This document shows, piece by piece, positions 8,367 through 17,188 of a stretch of 59,838 nucleotides of DNA (position 1 is the first letter of the stretch; every line of letters begins with the position of its first letter). Location of the stretch: contig PBOG01000041.1 of NCBI GenBank assembly GCA_002724245.1, positions 1-59,838 on the forward strand. The letters run 5' to 3'. The notes under the pieces were generated by a model, which was given only the letters and a program-made list of their open reading frames with translations, was not told where the DNA came from and made no database searches. Both the position numbers and the translations under genes were made by a program. This DNA is from Planctomycetaceae bacterium. Its GTDB lineage: Bacteria; Planctomycetota; Planctomycetia; Pirellulales; Pirellulaceae.

Positions 8367-9086
8367 CTAATGAAAGTCCGGAATCTCTGCGATTTGAGTG
8401 CCTTCGATCATACCTGCCAGAAATTCCGCCGTATTCGCAACAATGGATTCGATCATCGCTTGGCCCGCCTCAGCTGAAGCCTGCTGAGGCGACCGATCCT
8501 CCTGATCTTGCATCGCATCATGCCGTACGTTGTCAGGAAATGCAGCCAGCGCAAATGCCGTCTCAAATTCTTGCGCATGCCCAGGCCAAACACCCGTCTT
8601 GAGATTAGCCTGCGCGACCTCTTCGTCGAGGAAATCCCAATATGGCTTGAACCACAAATTGATTTCCAAACGCTGCAAGAATTGCCCCCAGATCCCTTCG
8701 CAGGGAGCCACGTTTCCACCGTGTCCATTCAACACGAGAATATTCGAGATACCCGCGTGGTGCACACTGCGAATCGTATCAAATAACACTCCCAGCCAGC
8801 TCCCGGGCATCGCAGTCAACGTGCCTTGGTGCCGCATATGGTGTTCACTAATGCCAATACTCATCGAAGGTGCTACTACCGCCTGTGGGTCTAATTTCTT
8901 GGCAACCTCAACCGCGACGTGCATCACGCTACGGAAATCGTGCTCCATCGCCAGATGTTCAAGATGTTGTTCGGTTGCCGCTACTGGAATAATGCAGGCT
9001 TTGAGTTCTCCGGACTCCATTCGTTGACGAAACTCGCGGCGAGTGTGTTTGGCCAATAGAACTCGGTTGTCAATTTGCTCGAGCAT
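8367..9086 (-). CDS. Creatininase-family amidohydrolase
   Basis: A 239-residue metal-dependent hydrolase of the creatininase/creatinine amidohydrolase family. Expected metal-binding elements are present: TEQHLEHLAMEHD (Glu39, His41, His44, Asp50), GISEHHMRHQGTLT, LNGHGGN and GHAQEFETAFA with a late Glu. Family members open small cyclic amides such as creatinine or act in cofactor and nucleoside degradation. The true substrate cannot be assigned. It starts at ATG 9086 and ends in a minus-strand terminator. The nearby amino-acid-related genes (gamma-glutamyltransferase, ornithine cyclodeaminase family) allow a nitrogen-scavenging role, which is inference only. Confidence 0.88.
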   Translation of the reverse strand: MLEQIDNRVLLAKHTRREFRQRMESGELKACIIPVAATEQHLEHLAMEHDFRSVMHVAVEVAKKLDPQAVVAPSMSIGISEHHMRHQGTLTAMPGSWLGVLFDTIRSVHHAGISNILVLNGHGGNVAPCEGIWGQFLQRLEINLWFKPYWDFLDEEVAQANLKTGVWPGHAQEFETAFALAAFPDNVRHDAMQDQEDRSPQQASAEAGQAMIESIVANTAEFLAGMIEGTQIAEIPDFH

Positions 9087-9352
9087 AAACTCTGCCCCCG
9101 AAAAATCGATTCATCCAAACCGTGAGGACATCCAAGCAGGACAAATTCTCACGGAAACGGTTCCACGATACCCACTTTGTCAAGAATGGCAATCATGCAT
9201 CCGGTGAACCAATCCACCAAAGCTGTCATCCACAGGTTCGAGCAGTACCATTCTGGGCAGTCCGCAGCATCACTCTTGAAGATGCTGCCCGCTGAATTGC
9301 GATGACCGGCGGGGGTTCAGCCATCCATCAACGCACCGTACAGCAGTGCCGT

Positions 9353-10195
9353 TCAGGTCTTTGGCGTTCGTGCTTTCCTTCGCTTACGGTCGTTATGCCG
9401 TCGGCGCGCATTTTCACAGAGAACACAACGATGTTTGTAGTACCGACTCGTACCCATACTGATCTTCTTCTCACGAATGTGAAAAAAAGAACGACGCTTG
9501 GGCCAACTGCGTCGGCAATCTGTACAAACCTGTTCGGAAACCGGGGGGTCCCGATGACGCAACTCTTTTCGTTGTTCTAGCAGTTCTTTCTCGTGCGCAG
9601 CCCGGCGAACCTCCCACATCCGCTTGCTTGCCCGCTGAATTCTCTTTCGGGCAGCAGACTGTTTCCGTTGAGAGTAGACCATCTTTACAACTGCTTCACG
9701 CGGGACTTTCAAACCCAATGCGTTTTGCCACCTGGCAACAGTACTACGCGCGACAGCCCATACTTTCCCGATCTCCTCCGGAGTCTGAGTCCTGGAATGT
9801 CGACGCAAATAGGCTTTGAATTTGCGCTGTTCACCTGCGGTCCAGACGCGTTTCTTCTTCATCAGTCGGGAACGACGGCGATTCGCAAGTTTCATACGCC
9901 CCCATTGCTTGGTAATACTCCAACGTGTCCTGACAGGCCCGCCTAGCAAATCAAATTCATGGATCTCTCTTGGTGTGAAACCCTCCGACTGCAGCTTACG
10001 CAGTCGCCGGCGTTCTTCTACCGACCACTTCTTTCGACTTGCCCGTTTTTCAACAAGCGCCATCCGCGTAACCTGACTACGGATCGCATTCAACGTCCGG
10101 CCATCAAGACGAACCTCCGCGAGAAGGCGTGCCTCCGTCATCACCTGACGGCGCAAGAGTTTTTTTTCTTTCGCGTTCCAGGGCTTTCCGGGCAT
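9353..10195 (-). CDS. Very basic protein with Myb/SANT-like repeats and a C-terminal Cys4 zinc knuckle; probable DNA-binding
   Basis: 280 residues, extremely rich in Arg and Lys. Three segments share a Trp-anchored helical pattern resembling Myb/SANT or homeodomain-like helix-turn-helix repeats: PWNAKEKKLLRR (from residue 5), KWSVEERRRLRKLQ (from 56) and VWTAGEQRKFKAYLRR (from 117). The third continues into a helix-turn-helix-like stretch ending VARSTVARWQNALGL. A basic helix follows, then CTDC (Cys224, Cys227) and CVLC (Cys257, Cys260), a four-cysteine zinc-binding arrangement like those on phage-type and HNH-associated proteins. No nuclease motif is visible. It is transcribed divergently from the oxidoreductase gene. 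A nucleoid, regulatory or former mobile-element protein are all possible. Confidence 0.75.
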   Translation of the reverse strand: MPGKPWNAKEKKLLRRQVMTEARLLAEVRLDGRTLNAIRSQVTRMALVEKRASRKKWSVEERRRLRKLQSEGFTPREIHEFDLLGGPVRTRWSITKQWGRMKLANRRRSRLMKKKRVWTAGEQRKFKAYLRRHSRTQTPEEIGKVWAVARSTVARWQNALGLKVPREAVVKMVYSQRKQSAARKRIQRASKRMWEVRRAAHEKELLEQRKELRHRDPPVSEQVCTDCRRSWPKRRSFFHIREKKISMGTSRYYKHRCVLCENARRRHNDRKRRKARTPKT

Positions 10196-10601
10196 AGCTC
10201 ATTCCGGACTAAACCAACAGGCAGGTTGGCACCGCAGGCAAATCATCGTTTCCGAGTCATGCTAGACACAGTGGCGGGCAACAAGAGGCGGGAGGCACGC
10301 CGCGTTACGCCCCCTTCTACCGAGTGCACAGCCAAATTCCGGCACACAGCAGAAGGAGTAAACGGCATGACCGGGGATCAGATTATCACCTCCAGGGACG
10401 AGATGCAAACACGGGGAACGGGCAGCTCAAAGACCACTGAACGCTTGAGTTTTCCAGCAGAAACCATCAGGATGGACAGCCTGTTCTTCGAAACCCGAGT
10501 ATTGGTTTCAATGAACGTTAGGCGACTCTAGCCCCGGTCTTTTTTGACCGTGCGTCTTCTGCGTCTTCCCCTCCCCCCACATTCCCCAAAAGGGCCACAC
10601 C
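10196..10601. other. Divergent intergenic region
   Basis: About 400 bp between the minus-strand Myb/SANT-like gene and the plus-strand oxidoreductase, so it should hold promoters for both. A pyrimidine-rich tract (about 10540-10590) precedes the GTG start of the oxidoreductase. I see no defined operator, riboswitch or RNA gene. Open frames crossing it on either strand have no recognisable product. Confidence 0.5.
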
Positions 10602-11579
10602 GTGACCCAAACTCCCGTTCGCATTGGTGTTGTTGGTCTCGGTGACTTCGGCCTGCGGCACGCAAAGACCCTGATGGGCCTGGGTGAAGCGGAACTTGTA
10701 GCACTGGTCACGCGCAGCCAGGAGACACTGGAGTCCGCTCAGCTGCAATTGCCTGACATCCGTGGGTGGACCAACCTGGAAACAGCGATCAAAGAATCGA
10801 CTGCTGAGGCTTGGGTTGTGGCAAGTGCCACCCATGTACACGTCGCCCAGACACAGCAGCTTCTCACAGCGGGGAAAGCAGTATTACTGGAAAAACCTGT
10901 TGCCACTGACCTGTCAGAAGCGGAACAGCTCAGATCACTTGTAGCAGACAGGTCGGCCCATTTGATGATTGGTCACATCGTACTCTTTAACAGCGAGTTC
11001 CAGGAACTCCTGAAGCTCGTTCACCAACAGAAAGAAATTGTATTCTTGGACTGTGTTCGCCACCGTCCTGCTCTGAATCTCCAGCGTTCTCCACCGGAAA
11101 ATCCACTGCATCTCACGATGGTTCATGACCTGTATTGTGCACAAGCATTGTTTGGTGGCGCAGAGCCAGATCACTTCTCGGCTCAGGTCCACTACATGGA
11201 GGGACACCGAGTGGACCTGGCAACCGCAGAATTAAGGTTTCCTTCCGGTGGACTCGCAAGGTTTGCAGCCTCGTATCTAACGCCACCAGGGATGCCGGGC
11301 GATGGATTTGACCGAATGGAAGTATTTGGACATTCCTGGTCGGGTCGCATTCATCCTAACCCTCGGCCGTTAGAATGGTACGACAATCGAGCGCGTTGGC
11401 CGATGGAATTAGAAATCCGCGACAACCCGTTGGCCGCAACAGGCATGCTTGCCGAAGAACTACGCTGTTTTTGTCGGGTCGTCCGCGGAGTAGAAGCGGT
11501 GCCCACAGGAGCGCGTTACAAGGATGCAATGCAGGTGCAACGTTGGCTCGCAGAGTTAGAAACTGTTGCCATGACCTGA
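10602..11579 (+). CDS. Gfo/Idh/MocA-family NAD(P)-dependent oxidoreductase
   Basis: A 325-residue protein starting at GTG with the dinucleotide-binding motif GVVGLGDFGLRHAKTL at residues 7-22, and the family motif EKPVATDLSEAEQL near residue 107, where the Lys is catalytically important. The C-terminal half has the mixed alpha/beta dimerisation domain. Members oxidise or reduce sugars, inositols or amino sugars; the substrate is not evident. It is the only plus-strand gene between the pnt operon and the FHA gene, and converges on the gamma-glutamyltransferase gene with about 110 bp between stops. Confidence 0.9.
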   Translation: MTQTPVRIGVVGLGDFGLRHAKTLMGLGEAELVALVTRSQETLESAQLQLPDIRGWTNLETAIKESTAEAWVVASATHVHVAQTQQLLTAGKAVLLEKPVATDLSEAEQLRSLVADRSAHLMIGHIVLFNSEFQELLKLVHQQKEIVFLDCVRHRPALNLQRSPPENPLHLTMVHDLYCAQALFGGAEPDHFSAQVHYMEGHRVDLATAELRFPSGGLARFAASYLTPPGMPGDGFDRMEVFGHSWSGRIHPNPRPLEWYDNRARWPMELEIRDNPLAATGMLAEELRCFCRVVRGVEAVPTGARYKDAMQVQRWLAELETVAMT

Positions 11580-11691
11580 CGGCATCGACAGTGTCAACAG
11601 CTACGGAACGCGCAGCCATCGAAGAGCGTGGTACACCAGCCACAGCATTGCCGACCTGGCACGAGCGCAACGTACTTCTGGCAATCAACAC

Positions 11692-13305
11692 CTACTCGAC
11701 CAACAGCGCCATCCCTTCGCCACCAGTATCAGCGGCGCCACTGAGCGTTCCACTCATTTCATCGATGGCAATCGCATGCACCAACGCCATGCCACCGTGA
11801 CTCTGAGGCAAACGCTGCGTCGGGTGCCGAACGCCAACCGCATCACAAGTTTGTTGCGGAATTCTGGCCTGACAGACAATCTCGTTACCCTGACAATCGA
11901 AGCGAGGTGCCCAGACGGCATCCGAAATGCCCATTCCAAAATCAACATGATTCAAGATCACTTGAAGCACCGAAGTCGTAATACGGGTTGCGCCGGGAGC
12001 GCCTAAAACTAGCATCGGCTTGGAGTCCTTCATGACCATCGTGGGTGTCATACCTGTTGTACGACCCTTGCCAGGCGCAATGCTGTTGGGATGTCCAGGC
12101 TGAGGCTCAAAATTTACCATCGAATTGTTGTACATGAATCCCAAATTGGGAGAGATAACACCGGATGACGTACCCAACGAATGTGTCAGCGAAACACAAT
12201 TCCCGGCATCATCAACAACGGTTACATGCGTGGTGTCAGGCGCATCATGCTGCCTGCGTCCAACATTGATAGGCTCACCCCGGTCAATAACTTCTCGCCA
12301 TTCAGCGGCTCGCTCTTTGGAAGTCAGCCACTCCAGTGGAACCTTAATATGCTGCGGGTCCGCCAGATGCCGGTTTCGATCGGCAAATGCAGCCTTCATG
12401 GCCATAGAAACCAAGTAGATATACTCGGCTGAATTATGACCCAACGAACGCAATTCATATCCTTCCAGAATGTTCAAAATAGCAATCAACGTTGGACCTC
12501 CATGCGGAGGTTGGCTGGAAACAACCTGCAGGCCCCGGTAGGTCCCAACCACGGCCGGCTCTTCACGAACGGTGTAATTGCGCAAATCATCCGCGGTCAC
12601 CCATGCTTCATGGGCTGTCAGGTCAGCTATCATTTCACCAGCTAAATCACCCGTATAGAAATCCTCCACGCCCTTTTCGACCACGCGTCCAAGAGTTCGC
12701 CCGTAATCTGGATTGTGTAGTACATCTCCCATTTCGAGGGTCGTGCCATCCGATTTGAGATAGATCCTCTGCGCTTCGGGGCTCACATTGAGCTTCTGGC
12801 GGAGGGAAGATGTCTCGTAGTACATCGGAGGTTCTTTCCAGCGAGCCGCCATTCCAGCGCTAACTGGCCACCCTGCCGTGCAAAACCGAATCGCCGTCTC
12901 CCACAATTCGGAAAGCTCTCTTGTACACCAGCGATTCAGCATCGTTTCGATGCCACGCATCACGCCAGGTGTACAAATAGCCTGATAGCCATCTTCATTG
13001 ACTTTGTCCTCCAAAAAAAATCCCCACCCCCTGGGATTAGGTCCAATCACCTGATCTTCCCACATAGAAGGGGTCACACCCGAACCAGCTGTTGCCGGCG
13101 CATCAAGTATCGGCTGAACATCTGCTGTATTTGCCAGGTGATAGGCCATCACCATGTAACCACCAATCCCACAGGAATGTGGGTCAATCAAGAACTGCAC
13201 GCCTGCGCAGGCAACAGCCGCGTCAAACGCATTGCCCCCGTTTGCGAGAATATGTGCCCCGGCCTCAACCGCATCTGGCTGTGGTGCGACGATCATACCA
13301 GGCAT
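11692..13305 (-). CDS. ggt: Gamma-glutamyltransferase family protein
   Basis: 537 residues of the gamma-glutamyltranspeptidase (Ntn hydrolase) family. These enzymes self-cleave before a Thr that then attacks gamma-glutamyl bonds. The expected site is DTTHVTVVDDAGNCVSLTH, with Thr358 as predicted nucleophile. Other signatures are ILANGGNAFDAAVA near the N terminus and GKGRTTGMTPTMV downstream. There is no signal peptide, unlike the periplasmic E. coli enzyme, so it may be cytoplasmic or act as an amidase of the wider family (cephalosporin-acylase-like members). It starts at ATG 13305, downstream of and co-directional with the ornithine-cyclodeaminase-family gene. Confidence 0.9.
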   Translation of the reverse strand: MPGMIVAPQPDAVEAGAHILANGGNAFDAAVACAGVQFLIDPHSCGIGGYMVMAYHLANTADVQPILDAPATAGSGVTPSMWEDQVIGPNPRGWGFFLEDKVNEDGYQAICTPGVMRGIETMLNRWCTRELSELWETAIRFCTAGWPVSAGMAARWKEPPMYYETSSLRQKLNVSPEAQRIYLKSDGTTLEMGDVLHNPDYGRTLGRVVEKGVEDFYTGDLAGEMIADLTAHEAWVTADDLRNYTVREEPAVVGTYRGLQVVSSQPPHGGPTLIAILNILEGYELRSLGHNSAEYIYLVSMAMKAAFADRNRHLADPQHIKVPLEWLTSKERAAEWREVIDRGEPINVGRRQHDAPDTTHVTVVDDAGNCVSLTHSLGTSSGVISPNLGFMYNNSMVNFEPQPGHPNSIAPGKGRTTGMTPTMVMKDSKPMLVLGAPGATRITTSVLQVILNHVDFGMGISDAVWAPRFDCQGNEIVCQARIPQQTCDAVGVRHPTQRLPQSHGGMALVHAIAIDEMSGTLSGAADTGGEGMALLVE

Positions 13306-13647
13306 AGCACATGACTCCTCTCTACAAATAACCAGTCAAAACAGTTCCAGACGCTGAGCGTAACAAAACCTGTTCGACACAAGCAACTCAACCCAGCTTG
13401 TACCTGCAAGTTTTGAGGGCAGCAAACAGGCCCCATTGTCAAGAGCCAGTAACGCGCGAGCGAGAAGTCCACTGACCCAGGGCCGGGAACCAGTACGCCG
13501 TTAACCAATCCGCCCCTTTGTTTCGCGCTTCATTCGCTGGAAACGAAAGCTCTTACCGCGGCTGTCTGCAGATCAAGCTCCGGGCATCTTCGCTCGGTTC
13601 AGATCGAAGACACTTCCCTGACTGGATCAATCGGGAGCGGAAACAAA
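13306..13647. other. Intergenic region between two minus-strand genes
   Basis: About 340 bp, presumably holding the gamma-glutamyltransferase promoter on the minus strand. I see no T-run terminator, RNA gene or repeat. Confidence 0.5.
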
Positions 13648-14637
13648 CTACCAATCGACTGTCTGACCGATGCCCAGTTTCAGGGCAGTGGAAACGGCAA
13701 CTCTTGCAGCAACGGCATCTTGTGCTGCAATTCCTACGGATTTAAACAAGGTAACTTGCGAGTTGTCCTGGCGGCCTGCAATCTCGCCCTGCGCAAGCGC
13801 ACCCAACTCGCCAACCAGATGTCCCTGGTCAATCAGTCCCAATCGTAAAGGCTGGATCAAGTCACCTGCCTCTTCCCAGGCAGCTTCCACCGAATCAACA
13901 TAAATCCGCGCGCGACACACCGTCTCGGCAGGCACCTCCACAACTTCCGGCTTAAAGGAGCCAATCGCATTGATATGCGTCCCAGGCTTGATGTCCGCAT
14001 CCGAAAACACCGGCTGCTTTGCAGTGGAAGCACAACAAATAATGTCCGCGTTCTGGACAGCTTCTCGCGGGCTATAGGCCCTCTCCCAGGAAATGTGTGG
14101 AAATTGTAATTTCATATCGACGAGCAGGGCATCTGCTTTTGCCCGTGTCGGGGTAAATAAGCGAACAACATCTACTGGTCGCACCTGGCACATTGCCACG
14201 ATCTGCTGGCGCGACTGCACGCCAGCCCCGAATACTGCTAACTGACGGGCATCCTTTCTAGCCAGCAAATCAGTTGCCAAGCCCGGCGCCGCGGCGGTGC
14301 GAATCGCGGTCAGAGTTCCCCCGTCCAACAACGCAACCGGACGCCCCGTATCTGCCTCAAACAACGTGACGGCCGCCTGAATGCGCGCCAAGCCACGATC
14401 CTGATTGCCATCAAACAAAGACACGGTTTTCACTGCCAGTGCCTGATCGGTCTCGCCACAACCAACAAACGCTGGCATCACAAGACAAATACCCGCATGG
14501 TCTGTAATGTTCATATGACAACGTGGGGGAACAAGCGCCTGGTTATTACTCAATGATGAAAAGGCCTCGCGCATCGCTTCGATCGCGTCGTCCATGGGAA
14601 GGGCACGCGCAACGTCTTTGGCATTCAAAATCAACAT
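13648..14637 (-). CDS. Ornithine cyclodeaminase / mu-crystallin family protein
   Basis: 329 residues with the family's N-terminal pattern (MLILNAKDVARALPMDDAI), the substrate-site region around LVMPAFVG and a Rossmann motif AVFGAGVQSRQQIVAM at about residues 134-149. Members include ornithine cyclodeaminase (ornithine to proline plus ammonia), alanine dehydrogenase of archaeal type, ketimine reductases and siderophore enzymes, so the substrate is open. Its position upstream of a gamma-glutamyltransferase family gene on the same strand, about 340 bp away, is consistent with amino-acid catabolism. ATG start at 14637. Confidence 0.88.
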   Translation of the reverse strand: MLILNAKDVARALPMDDAIEAMREAFSSLSNNQALVPPRCHMNITDHAGICLVMPAFVGCGETDQALAVKTVSLFDGNQDRGLARIQAAVTLFEADTGRPVALLDGGTLTAIRTAAAPGLATDLLARKDARQLAVFGAGVQSRQQIVAMCQVRPVDVVRLFTPTRAKADALLVDMKLQFPHISWERAYSPREAVQNADIICCASTAKQPVFSDADIKPGTHINAIGSFKPEVVEVPAETVCRARIYVDSVEAAWEEAGDLIQPLRLGLIDQGHLVGELGALAQGEIAGRQDNSQVTLFKSVGIAAQDAVAARVAVSTALKLGIGQTVDW

Positions 14638-14789
14638 ACTCTTTCACTCACACTTCGTTGTAGCAACAAAGCCCTGTCTATCGCGTGCCAGATCCAACAA
14701 ACGCTGTGTATACACCGTGGCCTCATCAACCAGCACCCAGCGAGTCAACGGCCCAGACGCCTAGGCGCGGTTCGCCGGTGAATCAACCC

Positions 14790-17051
14790 TTAGTTTTTGT
14801 GACGAAAAAACCAATGACAACAGATGGCTGTCGCCAGAAATAGCAGTGCAGCCAGCCCATGTAACGCGGAAAACCCAAACGCAATAGGCAGGAAAAATGC
14901 AGTCAGCGACCCTGCCGCAGCGCCAACTGCATCTGCGGCAAAAACAGCCAAAGGGTTTTCAGCAGATGCATCAAATAACGCTGGAAAGAAACTGCCTGTC
15001 ACAAATGCCGCCGGCAGCAGCAATAACAAGGCCACTGTCGGTCCTAGAGATGCGCTGAAAATCCATACCAGGATTACGCACACGCTACTGACAACCTGAA
15101 GCAAAAGTTGAAGCCGGGGAGTTATCAAGATGCTGCCCAGACTAGAAACCACTAGAAAACCAATCGCGCCCAAAACAACTGCGTCATGAAACAAATAAAG
15201 GCGTTTGAACAACACCAGGATGGCAAGATGTTCGACAACCAGAAAATTTGCACCGATCAGAGCCCCAAACAACACCACCTGTGCAAAGGACCTGCCTGGA
15301 ATAGGCGTATGCGAGATCTGTTTAAGCTTCCACAGCACTGCAGTCCCGCATAGGACCAAAAACAACGCCACAACACCAAACAACTGATAAACCTGCCGCA
15401 TCGAAAGGATGTTTTGAACGTTACCGGCTAAAAACGGCTGTGCATCCGTAATCGGACGAAATGCAGGATCGGACTCAACAGGCACCGGCAGGACACCGTA
15501 ACTGGGACGCGCGGCGAGCGGCGCGTCAGTACTGGTTGGGCGATGAAAAAACTCTTGCAGCTCCTCGACTGACGGCAGGGCAACCGACTCATCCCGGACT
15601 GCAAGTATCAGGACTTCATCGGAAATCCGCTGCTGAATGTCACCACTCAAATACGCACGAACATGCATACCCAGTGCCGGACCAGTGAGTGTACGGACGT
15701 ACTGCGACGTAAGAATATTTCCCTGATCCAAGCCAGCTGGATACCAGATCGCCAGGACTCCGTTGTCCGTCAAGTGATCACGCAAGACGCGAAACGCATC
15801 TTCCGTACGTATCATATTGCCTGGCTCGAGCATCATCTGGGGATCCCCGCCGACACTAGGCAGGTACACCAGATCAAATTTCTCTGGACTCGACTCCAGG
15901 TATCCGCGGGCCTCTTGATTCACCACGCGAACACGAGAACTTTCATAGACGTGACCGAACTCAGGTGCTAGCTCACCGCGCACCGCGTCCAGCACGGCCG
16001 ATTCAATCTCAATTGCGACAATCTCCCCAGCGCCAACATGCGTTTGCTGGGCATACTGCACTTGCCGCCCACCACCGGAACCGATAATCGCAATCTTCGC
16101 GTCCTGTCCGACACGGTCGATGGGCACCATACCCAGCGACCGTGTGATAAAGCCATAGACGGGTGAATATTCCCACTGGAAAATATCGTTGTAAAATCCC
16201 AGGTAATAGTCCCCACTGCTGTTCTTTCGGTGCATGATTTCGACCAGGCTGTACTTGCCCCATTTTTGCATCACGGGACGGTAGCCCTCCCGCGCAAAGA
16301 AGTGAGTCGATTGATTGCTGCGCCCTTTATAGAGATCGACAAATTTCCGATCTATTTGGGGAGTAAACAACAAAGCCACCAGGCAAACGAACTGAACCGT
16401 CAGGCAGGATCTCGCACGCCACGTAGAAGCTAGCAACGCCATACCCACAGCCACAAAAACAAAAGTCAAAATCAACACACGTGCTACGCCGATCTTGGAC
16501 AAAGTGAGCTCAACAAACAAATATGCCGCGGCGGCTCCTACCAGGTAGAGCGGGTAAACATACGCCATGCGCCCCCCGAGCCCTCGACAACCAAGTCGAT
16601 AACCCAAGTATTCCGTCAGTCCATAAGCACAAAAAAAGGGAAGAAAAAGGGAAGACAACACCCCCATTTGGATTAGCAGCCTCGACAACTCAATGTCAAA
16701 CATGTGCGCACGCAGATAGTCGTAGTGTTTGCAAACCAGCAAAGCCAAGACTGCGATGACCATCGTCACCTGCAAGATATACAACGTCTGAAAAAAAGAG
16801 CGTTCGCTAATCTTGAAGAAGCGAACTCCAAACATTGCGCCCAGCGGAAACCCTACGAACAGCAAGTCGAAAAACAACGACGGCATAATGAAGAACGTGA
16901 GTAACCGAAACACCGCGATCGTAAAAACGACGCACGAGAACGAGAGCAGCCACAATACAGCTGCCAACCGGTATGCAGATACCTTCGGTGAAGACTCAGC
17001 AACATGCACGACAGATACCTGCTCAGGCGGAACACAGGGACCAACAACCAA
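14790..17051 (-). CDS. Multi-spanning membrane protein with a spermidine-synthase-like methyltransferase-fold domain
   Basis: 753 residues in three parts: about six membrane helices (residues 28-230), a soluble SAM/decarboxy-SAM-type Rossmann domain (about 315-440) with IAIIGSGGGRQVQYA and IEIESAVLDAV, then about six more helices (560-750). This membrane-spermidine-synthase-like layout occurs widely in bacteria, and most members have no proven reaction. Whether it makes a polyamine or transfers another group cannot be said. The start is uncertain: the first candidate is TTG at 17051, and no ATG precedes the first helix. It is the last in a run of minus-strand genes after aspS and the helicase. 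Confidence 0.8.
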   Translation of the reverse strand: MVVGPCVPPEQVSVVHVAESSPKVSAYRLAAVLWLLSFSCVVFTIAVFRLLTFFIMPSLFFDLLFVGFPLGAMFGVRFFKISERSFFQTLYILQVTMVIAVLALLVCKHYDYLRAHMFDIELSRLLIQMGVLSSLFLPFFCAYGLTEYLGYRLGCRGLGGRMAYVYPLYLVGAAAAYLFVELTLSKIGVARVLILTFVFVAVGMALLASTWRARSCLTVQFVCLVALLFTPQIDRKFVDLYKGRSNQSTHFFAREGYRPVMQKWGKYSLVEIMHRKNSSGDYYLGFYNDIFQWEYSPVYGFITRSLGMVPIDRVGQDAKIAIIGSGGGRQVQYAQQTHVGAGEIVAIEIESAVLDAVRGELAPEFGHVYESSRVRVVNQEARGYLESSPEKFDLVYLPSVGGDPQMMLEPGNMIRTEDAFRVLRDHLTDNGVLAIWYPAGLDQGNILTSQYVRTLTGPALGMHVRAYLSGDIQQRISDEVLILAVRDESVALPSVEELQEFFHRPTSTDAPLAARPSYGVLPVPVESDPAFRPITDAQPFLAGNVQNILSMRQVYQLFGVVALFLVLCGTAVLWKLKQISHTPIPGRSFAQVVLFGALIGANFLVVEHLAILVLFKRLYLFHDAVVLGAIGFLVVSSLGSILITPRLQLLLQVVSSVCVILVWIFSASLGPTVALLLLLPAAFVTGSFFPALFDASAENPLAVFAADAVGAAAGSLTAFFLPIAFGFSALHGLAALLFLATAICCHWFFRHKN

Positions 17052-17188
17052 TAGAAGTGCAGGGCGGAGATGATAACAAAGTTCGCAATTTCGGATCTAG
17101 CCAAACTGTCAAACAACGACCAGTACCGATCCTGGCCTATCTCCTTACCGCGCCTGGCCCGCTCCTTGGTCGCTGTGACCCAATTGAA

